Source: Zelonia costaricensis (taxonomy: Eukaryota > Euglenozoa > Kinetoplastea > Trypanosomatida > Trypanosomatidae). From it: a DNA stretch of 29,958 nt. The DNA lies in assembly GCA_030849075.1 (NCBI GenBank), contig JASAOO010003223.1, positions 1 through 29,958 of the forward strand. Direction: 5' to 3'. The position numbers and the translations under genes were made by a program. Positions 1 through 9,000 of the stretch are shown piece after piece. How positions within the stretch are numbered: the first letter of the stretch is position 1; every line of letters begins with the position of its first letter. The notes under the pieces were generated by a model. That model worked only from the letters and a program-made list of their open reading frames with translations, was not told the DNA's origin and did no database searches.

Positions 1-175
1 TGCACACCAAGTCCGTGATGCAGTGCAGAGGCCACGTGTGGGACGGCGGTGGCACCGTAGCGACGGCTTGGACAGAAGTGTCACCGCAGTCGCACTGCCC
101 GGCACACAAGTTATGCAGCTCCTCCGCCGTGTTGGCGCTCACCGTCGCGGCGGACTCCTTGAAGTCGATCGTCAT
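1..175 (-). CDS. 5' part of an unrecognised gene, cut by the left window edge
   Basis: Reading leftwards from an ATG at 175 (context GCCATGA), the frame stays open for 58 codons to the window edge; the other two minus-strand frames stop at 111 and 172. The peptide begins MTIDFKESAATVSANTAEEL and continues with a Cys cluster, CAGQCDCGD, around residues 24-32, followed by a Pro-rich stretch and two more Cys. Codons are mostly G/C-ending, as in the neighbours. A good trans-splice acceptor lies about 58 nt upstream (CCCCTTCTGCAG, AG at 233-234), which supports the start. I do not recognise the family. The Cys cluster could bind metal, but that is inference. It follows the amino acid permease in the same transcription unit after a 3.4-kb spacer. 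Confidence 0.6.
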   Translation of the reverse strand, partial: MTIDFKESAATVSANTAEELHNLCAGQCDCGDTSVQAVATVPPPSHTWPLHCITDLVC

Positions 176-232
176 GGCGAAGATTGTGGGGTGACGAGGG
201 ATGGGGGCACCTTCCTTCTGACGAGGTGTATA

Positions 233-280
233 CTGCAGAAGGGGAGTGGCGGTAGTGGGCGTGAGAGGAGGAGTCGTGAG
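233..280 (-). promoter_or_regulatory. candidate trans-splice acceptor for the left-edge gene
   Basis: On the mRNA-sense strand a C/T-rich tract (about 280-238) ends in CCCCTTCTGCAG, with the AG at plus-strand 233-234. It lies about 58 nt before the ATG at 175. The arrangement is typical of spliced-leader addition sites in trypanosomatids. Read from sequence only. Confidence 0.45.
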
Positions 281-3052
281 GGCTGATGCGGGAGCTTAGT
301 GAGCTGTGTGCAGTACGAGATGAATGGTAGATGCAGCAGAGGGCTGAGATAGGAGCGACACACACACGTACACACACACACGTCATCATCGGTATCGAGT
401 GGCGCCAGTAGGTTTGTTTCTCATCGCTGTCGAGAAGCTCAGCCTCGAGCTCGCGCGCGCGATGCTGAGCGAGGAACTTGGGCTTTGCAGCAGTACCCCT
501 TCGACGCCGCACGGTGGCGCAGACGGGGCATCGACGTTGCCTCGGCACGTGCATCGCCCCTCGCACGGGCAGGGGGGCGGACGCGCCCTTCCTCGTCGCC
601 TCTTCCCCTTTTTCTTGCCGTTGCGCGTGTGCTGCGTGTCTTTGGAAGGTGAGACAAGAGGAATTTGAGCGCGGAAACGGGAACAGAGGCCAAAACACGG
701 AAATGGGGCTCGCAGACCAGACACACGCGTATGCGATGGGACCTTCAGGGACGCTCGCTCGAGGACAACCCCGCCAGCGAGCGATGTCTGCGCCGCAGTG
801 GAAAGCACGAATCCTTCAAGTAGCTAAAGGTGGTCGGGGAGGGGGGGGGGGCGAGAAGCAAATAGTATCACTTGGGGGGGGGGGAGGGGAGGCGGGTCAC
901 AGCTTGAACAGCACGGACGCGGAGATGGGGTGAAGAGGGAGACACACACACACAAACGCGGAATGAATTGGCGGAGCATAAATGAAGTGTATGCCCACGT
1001 CGCACCACGACAGAAAGCGTGAGAAACAAGCAGCGGGGGCGTGGGCGCGCCGAGAGGGAGTGCGACTCGCCCACACGCGAGGAGCGGCCGAGTGGAAACA
1101 TGTAGAGGGGAAGGGGAAGTCGTGCGCATCGATACACGCGGGGGGCACTGGAGGCACGTGACACACAAAAACGAAAGCGACTCGCAGCACGCCGCGGTGT
1201 CTCAGCCGAGAGTGCGTGGGCGAAGGGTGAGAAGTCGGAGTGAAGGAGAGAGAGGTGGGGGGTGGAGGAGAAAGGGGAATGACGGGGCGGCGGCGGCGTT
1301 CCTGAAAGGAAGAAGAAACACGACAGCAACACGAAACAACACACATCAGCGCACGTAAAAGTGAAGAGAAAGTACTCGAATTGGGAAAGACGGCGGGAGC
1401 ATCAAAGAAAAGAAGCGAGAAGATATCGATCACGAGGTTGCTGGGGGTGGAGGGCGCAGACAGACGGGACGAGGAAGAGGAGGGAGAAGGGTGGGAAACA
1501 AAATAAACCGCAAAGGTCATACAATGCGTAGGTGAGGGCCGCGTGAGACAGCTCGACATCACCGCCGCGGCAGCATGTGTCTACAAGCCCCACCCCCACC
1601 CCTCAACACGGGGACAGATAGTCTAACAGGGAGCGCAGCACATAGGACCGCACGGACGACAAAAGGGATCCTCTGTCTGCGTTTTCGGAGGCGAAGGAAG
1701 AAGACACAAACAAAGAAAACGTTTTCGGGTTAGGCTTTGGGGTCAGGGGAAGAAGTGTGAACGCCGCCGCCGCCGCGATCGCCCTTCCCTCCTTCAGCCT
1801 CACCTCCAGGCTTCTCTCGCGCACTTCACGACGGGTGGCAAACGGCGCGTCAACAACGCGGCGGCCACCCCAGCCCCGCGTAGTGCGGCTGACGTGAGCG
1901 TCCCCAAAGCGCGAGAGGCGTGGAGGTCGTGAGGGGACGAGGTGCGTGCGCGACGGCGGCAAAAACAAAAACAAAAGAAAGAAAACAGGGCGAAAGCACA
2001 ATTACTGGAGTTGGCGTGCGGCCATGCCCGTTGCCTTGGCGGTCTGCGAGGCAGCGCACCGAGGCAGTCGGATAGACGAGCATGTAGACCGCCGCACGAG
2101 TGCAGCATCGCGCCGAACGTGGTAAGACATGAAACAGCTGCGGCGCAGGGCGGCGTCGGAGTGCGGTGGGAACACTTGAAAAGAAAACAAGAGCAGCAAG
2201 CGCAGAAGCAGCCGGGGGATAGCCGCTTCTCTTCTTGTGCCTCCGTTGCAAGGCGGCAGCAGATGTCGGTGTTGGCTGTGTGTAGATGGCTGGCGTTGGT
2301 TCGGGTACGGGGGGGGGGGGGTTGCCCGGTCGACAATTGCGTGCGCGTATCCATCATTGGGTACTGCGCGCGCGCTGCGAAGCCCGCGGGGACGGCAGAA
2401 ACGAAGTGAAACCGTCCGGGTATCAACACAAGCTGCAGCAGCAAACCGACATGCAGCAGAAACACACACACACACACACCCAAGTGCACACGTGCACTCA
2501 AGCACAAGGTTGAGGGCGCATTGTCGGCGGAGAGAGGCACACGGTGCGGAGTCGAGGAGACGCAGGGCGCATGCCGCCTCAGTGTACAAACGAAAAACGC
2601 AAAGAAGAAGACACGCATGTAAAGCACCAAAGAACAAACAAAGCGAAACGCGCAAAAGGCAGAGGAGAAACGAGAGTGGTGAAGTGCGCCGTGCTGTGTC
2701 GATGTTGCCGTGGTGTGCAGGCAGGACGCACACTCGCGTACCCAGGCCCATAGGCGCGCAGAACACTGGGCATCGTCGAGACCAGCTGCTCGGGGATGCG
2801 CACGGGTATGTGGGTCCGTGTGTGTGCTTGATTAGAGTGTGTTGTGTGCGAGAAGGGCACCGCAACTTCCCATCACAGGGCTCGACTCGCCGAGGCCCCG
2901 CGCACTCTCCATCAACGCACCCAGACGCACCTCCCCTAGAGGCGCAAGGCGCTGCCGGACACGCAAACGGCCGCACAGGCAGCAGCGCGCAACACACAAA
3001 CAAGCATATCAGCTGGCCACCGCGCCTACCCCCCCCCTCCCAGGCCCGTTGG

Positions 3053-3077
3053 ACACACACACACACACACACACACA
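3053..3077. repeat. (AC)12 microsatellite
   Basis: About twelve uninterrupted AC units lie in the spacer downstream of the amino acid permease. On the mRNA-sense strand this is a GU tract. Length polymorphism between strains is likely. Confidence 0.95.
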
Positions 3078-3119
3078 TTAAGGGAGAGAGGGGGGCAGGG
3101 GCGGGCCGGGGTCCAGTAA

Positions 3120-3451
3120 CTCCATCACACGGAGAAAGAGGGGTAGACGTCGCGAACAAAGAAGTAAGAGAGATGCGTGGGGGGTACACACGAGACAAGA
3201 AGTGAATACAACACGCAGACACACACACACACAAGCAATGGAGGAGGGAGAGGCGGAGGCGGTCGCGAGTGCGAAAAAGAGAAGAACAACGAAGGGCGAG
3301 ACGGACGAGCGCACACACCGCGGCAACCACACAACACCGTCAAAGCCCGTGAAGAACCAAAACGTGGGAAGGGGAGAAGGAAGAGGAAGAAGAAGAGGAA
3401 GAGGGGGAGGGGAGGGGAGGAGAGGAGAAGCATCAGGTTGTGTGGCAACGC
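3120..3451 (-). promoter_or_regulatory. AG-free pyrimidine-rich zone with terminal AG (possible RNA-processing signal)
   Basis: On the mRNA-sense strand no AG dinucleotide occurs from 3451 down to 3122. The first AG is at 3121-3120 (plus strand CT). The right-hand part (about 3365-3430) is an almost pure C/T tract. Such a tract followed by a long AG exclusion is what a splice-acceptor scan would need, and also what directs polyadenylation of the upstream permease mRNA. No start codon with a convincing protein follows, so its role is unresolved. Confidence 0.4.
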
Positions 3452-3619
3452 CTGATGCAGCTGGGCACATCAACGCGGAGTGCCGACACGTTTTCCGCTT
3501 CTGTTTGTGCGTAGGGGTGTTTTTGCTCCATTTTCGCGAAGCAGACGAATTGATGAATATACGTGCTTAACGGGGCCGCCGCCGTTCGTGCCCCGGCCAA
3601 AGGGCCGTGCGCGTGCGCT

Positions 3620-5104
3620 CTACAACACACCGTAAATGGAGGCGGACGTGCCAAAGACAACGGCGATGACGCCGACGAGGAGGAGGAGGTACGTGGCGCT
3701 CCACTCCAGGATGCCAACCTTCTTCAAGCTCCAGTTGCCCGCGTACATGATCATGAGCGACGGGAATATGAAGCCGATAAAGCCGCCGCAGAGGGAGCCG
3801 ACAAGGCCGAGGACGATGTTGATGCTCGGAACGAAGAGGCCGATGATGAGCACCACCGTCGCCATGAAGCCGCAGATGAGCGCGTTCTTCCACCAGGGCA
3901 TGCGGTAGACGTCCCACGAGAAGAAGTGGTACACGCCATCGCGCATCGGCAGCTGGTGCAGCGCAAACGCAACGCAGATCTTCACGACGATGCCGAAGTA
4001 GGCCACCCAAAACTGCGGCGCCTCACGCGGCTGGTACTTGAGCAAGATCGACGACGTGACGGTCGAGCCGAAGCGCGCGTAGCCGAAGACGCCGGCGAGC
4101 ACGTACAGCAGGCCGCAGCCGGACATCGCGATCGTGCTGTTGCGCACCATGTTGCGCGGCGTCGGTGTGCGCATCTCGAACATCAGCTCCGCCGCGTTGA
4201 TCTGGACGAGACAGGCGAAGAGAACCGTGCCGAGGCCCCCGAAGGCGCCGTTGCCGGTCTTGTACGGCTTCACGTCCTTGCGCCAGCCGTTCTCCTTCAT
4301 GAAGGCGCAGCTGTCCTGGATGATGCAGATGACGAAGAAGACGACCATCATGACGCCGATGATGGAAGTGTGCCGGAGGCTGTCGATGTTCTTGGGCAGG
4401 CACAGCGGCAGGATACACACGAGCCACACCATCGACACCATGAGGCGGTTGCCCTTCTTCTGACGCAGGAAGTCCGGCACCCTGTCGTCGTCGAAGATGG
4501 GCGTCAGCAAGTCGCCGATGGAGATAATGTAGCTGACACCACCGCCAAGGCAGAAGCCAAGCATGAAGATGGCCGCCGCGTAGTCGGCGCCGCGGCCCAG
4601 CAGCACGCGTGTGATGTCCTCGTACGTGCGCACACGGGTCACGATGGCGCAGCGTGCGAGCAGCCACAGCGAGAAGATCGTCAGCACCGTCACCACGACA
4701 AGAACGACGAGGGACACCGCGAGCCCCATGCTGTTAAATGCCGCTGGGAGGCCGAGAATGCCCGCGCCGAGGGTGGAGCTGGCAAGCGTGAAGGAGCTGG
4801 CAATGATGCCGCCCGGCGGCACGATCCTGTCGATGAAGCCCCGGATGCCGTTGTGCTTCTTGTGCCGCGGCGCCACCGCCTCCTCCTCGTCCTCGTCCAC
4901 GGCGTCCACGTTGGCGTTGTCATCGGCCTCGCCTCCGTAGTTCTTCTTGGCGTTGTCGTACCGCTCATCCTGACGCTCGACCGGGTCGGAGGACTGCGAG
5001 TTGACATTGACTGCCGCGTACACTTCATCCTCCGCTTGGTACGCCGGCTCCGCCAGCTCGCGCTGCGCGGCCCTCGACAGCGACTCTCCTGGTAGGCGAG
5101 ACAT
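3620..5104 (-). CDS. amino acid permease, AAAP family (494 aa)
   Basis: Polytopic membrane protein of the amino acid/auxin permease family (Aa_trans). It probably imports amino acids across the plasma or an internal membrane. The N-terminal ~95 residues are hydrophilic and cytosolic-looking, with an acidic block (VDEDEEE, about 69-75). The signature first helix follows, ASSTLGAGILGLPAAFNSMG at about 108-127. About ten to eleven hydrophobic segments can be seen to residue 493. The start MSRLPGE at 5104 was chosen because the frame further upstream is non-coding spacer and because a strong splice acceptor lies at 5230. The length is normal for trypanosomatid members. Substrate cannot be read from sequence; Leishmania has many paralogues with different specificities. 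Confidence 0.93.
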   Translation of the reverse strand: MSRLPGESLSRAAQRELAEPAYQAEDEVYAAVNVNSQSSDPVERQDERYDNAKKNYGGEADDNANVDAVDEDEEEAVAPRHKKHNGIRGFIDRIVPPGGIIASSFTLASSTLGAGILGLPAAFNSMGLAVSLVVLVVVTVLTIFSLWLLARCAIVTRVRTYEDITRVLLGRGADYAAAIFMLGFCLGGGVSYIISIGDLLTPIFDDDRVPDFLRQKKGNRLMVSMVWLVCILPLCLPKNIDSLRHTSIIGVMMVVFFVICIIQDSCAFMKENGWRKDVKPYKTGNGAFGGLGTVLFACLVQINAAELMFEMRTPTPRNMVRNSTIAMSGCGLLYVLAGVFGYARFGSTVTSSILLKYQPREAPQFWVAYFGIVVKICVAFALHQLPMRDGVYHFFSWDVYRMPWWKNALICGFMATVVLIIGLFVPSINIVLGLVGSLCGGFIGFIFPSLMIMYAGNWSLKKVGILEWSATYLLLLVGVIAVVFGTSASIYGVL

Positions 5105-6003
5105 GGCAGAGAGCAGGAAGGAGTCACAAGTGGAACGGGGGCAGGCGCGGGGGGATGCGGCGATCGAGGTGTAGACGGGTACGACAGGGGAGTGCGAGAA
5201 GAGAGTGGCGCAACGAGGGTGGACAGGGACTGTGGCAGAGACAGGGGAGCAGGGGAGCAGGAGCGCAAGGGGGGGGGGGGGGTTGAAGGGTGAAGGAGAG
5301 CGGAGAGCGGAGCGGGGGTGGGATGGGGTTACTGCAGTGCGCGGTTGTCGGTGTTCGATCGCAGGACGCGTCGGCGTGTGCGGAGGATGAGAAAAGGGGG
5401 AGAGAGGGAGTGGGAGTTGGGGGGGGGGGGGGGAAGGGAGGTGGGGCGGGGATGCGAGGGAGGGGGTGGGGGGAGGGCAACGGCGCTTCAAGACAGACAG
5501 ACAGCGAGAGAGTCGCGCGAGACGCGTGCTGCGAGATGCGTGCTGCAGACGTGAGCGGTGGCCTTCGATGCCGTGCAGCGCGGCACTTATCCTCCTGTTC
5601 CGTTTCTCTTTGGAGGCGGCAGTCTTCGACCCTCCCCGCGCTGGGGAAAAGCGGCTGCGGAGGCGGTGGCGGAGCGGTAGGACGGCATTGTCGAGGTGGC
5701 AGGTTGAGAATGAGGGGCGAAGCGGAAGCCCGAATACAGAACAACGAAGTCGACGCGCAACGAGGCAGTCCAGCACCCCGTGCGCGACGCCATATGGCCG
5801 TCGCCACAGGCCAGCCGGGCTCAAAGTGCCACCGCGGAAGACACACCCACACACATACACCAAACACCAAACGCCAGAGCCGGGGATCAACTGGCAGGGA
5901 GAGCGGCGTGGAGGGGCGGGACAACTCAGCTGCCGCACCACTGCCCTAGAAGCTAGGGCGTGCCAGGGCACTGGCCACTGCAGCGCACCACCGCCGGCGC
6001 AAC
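5105..6003. other. spacer between VPS13-like gene and permease
   Basis: I see no gene here. It holds the 3' UTR of the VPS13-like gene and the 5' UTR of the permease. On the mRNA-sense strand it is C/T-rich, with two long homopolymers (plus-strand G runs at 5269-5282 and 5419-5433). The permease reading frame happens to stay open through it, but the translation is Pro/Ser/Arg-rich and lacks protein character. Confidence 0.6.
5230..5290 (-). promoter_or_regulatory. trans-splice acceptor candidate for the permease
   Basis: On the mRNA-sense strand a C14 run and further C/T blocks end in CTGTCTCTGCCACAG, with the AG at 5230-5231. From there to the ATG at 5104 no other AG occurs, so this is the last possible acceptor. 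The predicted 5' UTR is about 125 nt. Confidence 0.55.
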
Positions 6004-9000
6004 TCAGATGAGCGCCGAGCCGCCGTCGTCCGTCGTGTCCGTCTCGGCGGCAGAGCGGAAGAGGAAGGACGAGACTGTCGAGGTGACCTTCTCGAGCAGC
6101 GACGAGTTCTTCTTGAAGAGACCCACCGTCGTCACCATCTTGGGGATCTGCTTCACCACCTCCATGACGAGTATCTGCTGCACGCGGCCCAGCAGTTCGG
6201 CCGGCGACACGCGCGACACGTTGCGCAGCTGCAGCTTCGGCAGCACGAGCATCGCGTGGTGCAGGGACGGGATCAGCTTCGAGATGGCCGAGTCGCCGAG
6301 CAGGAAGTCCTGCGGCGGCCGCGTGCTCCGGTCCCAACTCAGCTCCAGCGGCGTCTCTGCCATGCCGGCGCTGCCGATGTGCAGCAGCGGCGGCGGCGAG
6401 GGAGGCAGGGAGGTGAGCCGCGCAACCGACGCCGGCGCCTGCACCCACGCCTGCATGTCGAAGCCCTCGGCAACGCGGCATCGCGCGGCGACCATCTGCA
6501 GCTGGTACAGCAACACGTCGGAGACGGTGATGGTGAGCGGTTGCAGGCCGAGGTAGAAGCCCTTGAGGTACACGTCGCGGCTCGTGCGGCGCATCTCGCG
6601 CAGACTGACGTCCGCGTCGAAGGGCTCGACAACCTGCTGCTTGCGGCCCTCGTAGTTGCTCTCGAGGCAGACGCCGGTGACGCTGCACTGCAGTGACGTC
6701 GTCTGGCTCCACCACATCACGTTGACAGCCAGCGTGCGCCAGAAGAGGTGCAGCGGCACGGCGCTGCCGTCGCGCAGCCGGAGGGAAACGCCGTTTGACT
6801 GCACATTCAGCGACAGCTGCACCTCCTCCGCCCACGTCCTGTCCGCCGCTGCGAGGACGCGCTTGCTGGACAGAATCACACAGCAGCCATCGCCGTCGCC
6901 GCGGATCGTCTGCGCCATCACGCCCGGCTCCAGCTCCAGCGGCTCCTCCTGCAGCAGGTCCACCGTGTACACCGCGCCGTCCACGCTCGTGAGCAGCAGG
7001 TACTTGTTGTTCTTGGAGGGCTGCGGGAAGGCGACCCGGCAGCGCGCCACATCGCGGAAGTCGACACTGGACAGGTTCACGAGCTTGACGCGCGGCAGCA
7101 CCGCGGGACCGACAGTGACGTAGGCCGTGTCGAAGAGTCGGCCCTTGGTGATGTCCACCTGGTGGTGCGTCGCGCCGACGCACACGAACCCGCTCCACGT
7201 CGTGCCAGGCGCCAGGTCCGTCTCCACCACCGAGGAGAAGGCGCCGGCCGGTGGCGGGGACGCTGGCGATGTCGCGGTACCGCGCGCCCGCCACGCAAAG
7301 AGGAGGTCATTGGTGTAGCCGTACTTGGACAGCGTGTAGTACGCCTGCTCGCTGAGCGGCGGCACCTCGATGACGCTCTCCTCGAGCATCTTGGCGCCGC
7401 CTGCCTGCCGGATGACATGCTTGACGCACAGCGTGTGGCGGGGGTGCCGGTTGCGGAACACAACGGCGGGCAGCAACTCGGCCAGACGCCGCGTCGGGCC
7501 GCCACTGAGCGTGCGAAGCAGCACGTAGGCGGCGGTGAAGGCACTGGCGGTCGGGGCGTGGTCGCACTGAATGACGCAGCCCTCGCCGCTGCTGTCGATG
7601 TCGAAGGCCTCGGACAGCGCGGCACCCTTCGGCTTGATGCGCAGGACCGTCTTCACCGGCACGTAACCAACACCACCGGCCCTGCCGCTGCCGAGCCCCG
7701 CGCTTGGGAGCCCGGTGGTGCCCATCGTCCCCACCGAGTCTCCCTCGTCGCTGGAGAAGAAGAGGTCGAGGGTGGTGCAGTTCTTCGCGAGGCACTGGCC
7801 ACCCGCCGTCACGGCCACGCCGCACTCCCCAGCCGGCCCGGCCGCGTCCACCGAGAGCGCCAACTCGAAGAAGCACCGGCGCGGGTGCGCCCGGTGCGCG
7901 ACGACGACGTCTGGCTCAGCCTCGGCGGCGGTGCGGTCGAACAGCGCCACGTCGCCGCGCGCCTCGTACACGTCGTCGCCGACAAACACCGTGAGTTGCC
8001 CGCGCACGGCGGACGCCGGTGCCACGCCGAGAAAGTAGGCGCGCTCGCCAGGAGGAACGTCCTCGCAGGCGACCACCTCACCCCGCCCGCTCACCGCCGC
8101 CACGCGGACAGGGTACACCGTGTCGTTCACCACGTAGGGCCGCGCGGGACGGAAGCGCATCTCCAGCACCGACCCACGCATTGCGAAGTCCGTCACCATG
8201 TGCGTCGAGGACCCGTCCAGCTGCGAAACGAACTCGCGCGCCACGTCGGCCGCCGGGTACCCCTGCTGGTAGCACCGCGCGTAGAAGTCTGCCGCCGGCA
8301 TCGACTCGGGCAGCAGCGGCTCACGCAGCGACGCCGCGCTCGTCTTGCGGAGTGTCACGGCGACGCTGAGGTCGGTGCGGTGCAGCATCGCCTCTGGCAC
8401 GCACGACAGCTCGAACGGCGCCACGACGTGCGCCGCCTCGCCGCCCGCGGTAAGGACCAGCGGCAGCGGCGTGTCGTTCAGGACGTGCACCATCGTGCGC
8501 ACCGTCACGACGTGCACCAGGTCGCGGTCCAGCGTTGACGTGACGTGGAAGCGGCGGCGGTCCGCCAGCACCACCGTCTTGCGCGACACGAAGAGCGGCT
8601 CGGGCAACCGCGAGCCCGGCTCAGCACCGCTGTCGCCGCCATCCCGCAACGCGACAACGTCCCGCTCAACATGGTCCACGGCAACGCCGTCTACCTCCGT
8701 GACAGTCAGCGGCCCACCGGTGCTGAGTGACTCGCTACCAGTCGTGGCGGCGCGTTGGGAGCCAGACACGCGCACCACAACACCGTGGCCGCCGCGCGCC
8801 TGGAGGGCGACACCGGTGAAGTTGCGCCAGCGCAGAACGCGATGCCCGACTGCCTGCGGCCGCGACGGCACCTCTGCCGCGGCGGCGGCGGCGCCCCCCG
8901 CGAGGGCGTGCAGGAGGAGCTTCAGTTGATCGGTTGACACGGCGGCCTCGACGGGGGAGAGCGACGCCGTGGCAGAGGCGGAGAGGGAGGCCGCCATGCG

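Larger units (their letters stand above)
176..3619. other. long gene-free spacer (3.4 kb)
   Basis: This is the longest spacer in the window. I find no frame with convincing protein character. The longer open frames (for example minus 2002-3330, 1800-2630 and plus 2237-3205) translate to repetitive Cys/Val, His/Thr or Arg/Pro runs derived from dinucleotide repeats and purine tracts. It holds poly-G runs at 841-851, 874-884 and 2309-2321, (CA)n tracts at 2462-2479 and 3053-3077, and a 330-nt AG-free pyrimidine-rich zone at 3122-3451. It presumably contains the 3' UTR of the permease and the 5' UTR of the left-edge gene. A non-coding transcript cannot be excluded. Confidence 0.6.

Noticed and set aside
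2002..3330. 442-codon minus-strand frame in the long spacer
   Set aside because: Cys/Val/Leu/Arg repeats derived from GT microsatellites and pyrimidine tracts; no domain or normal composition.
3563..5095. 510-codon plus-strand frame opposite the permease
   Set aside because: Antisense shadow; Asp/Glu/His/Ala-rich with no domain, while the minus strand encodes a clear permease.
5105..7294. N-terminal extension of the permease to 7294
   Set aside because: The frame is open only because stops are rare in this GC-rich DNA. It crosses a spacer and the end of another gene, and a splice acceptor sits at 5230.
7162..8538. 458-codon plus-strand frame
   Set aside because: Antisense shadow of the VPS13-type gene, His/Arg-rich.
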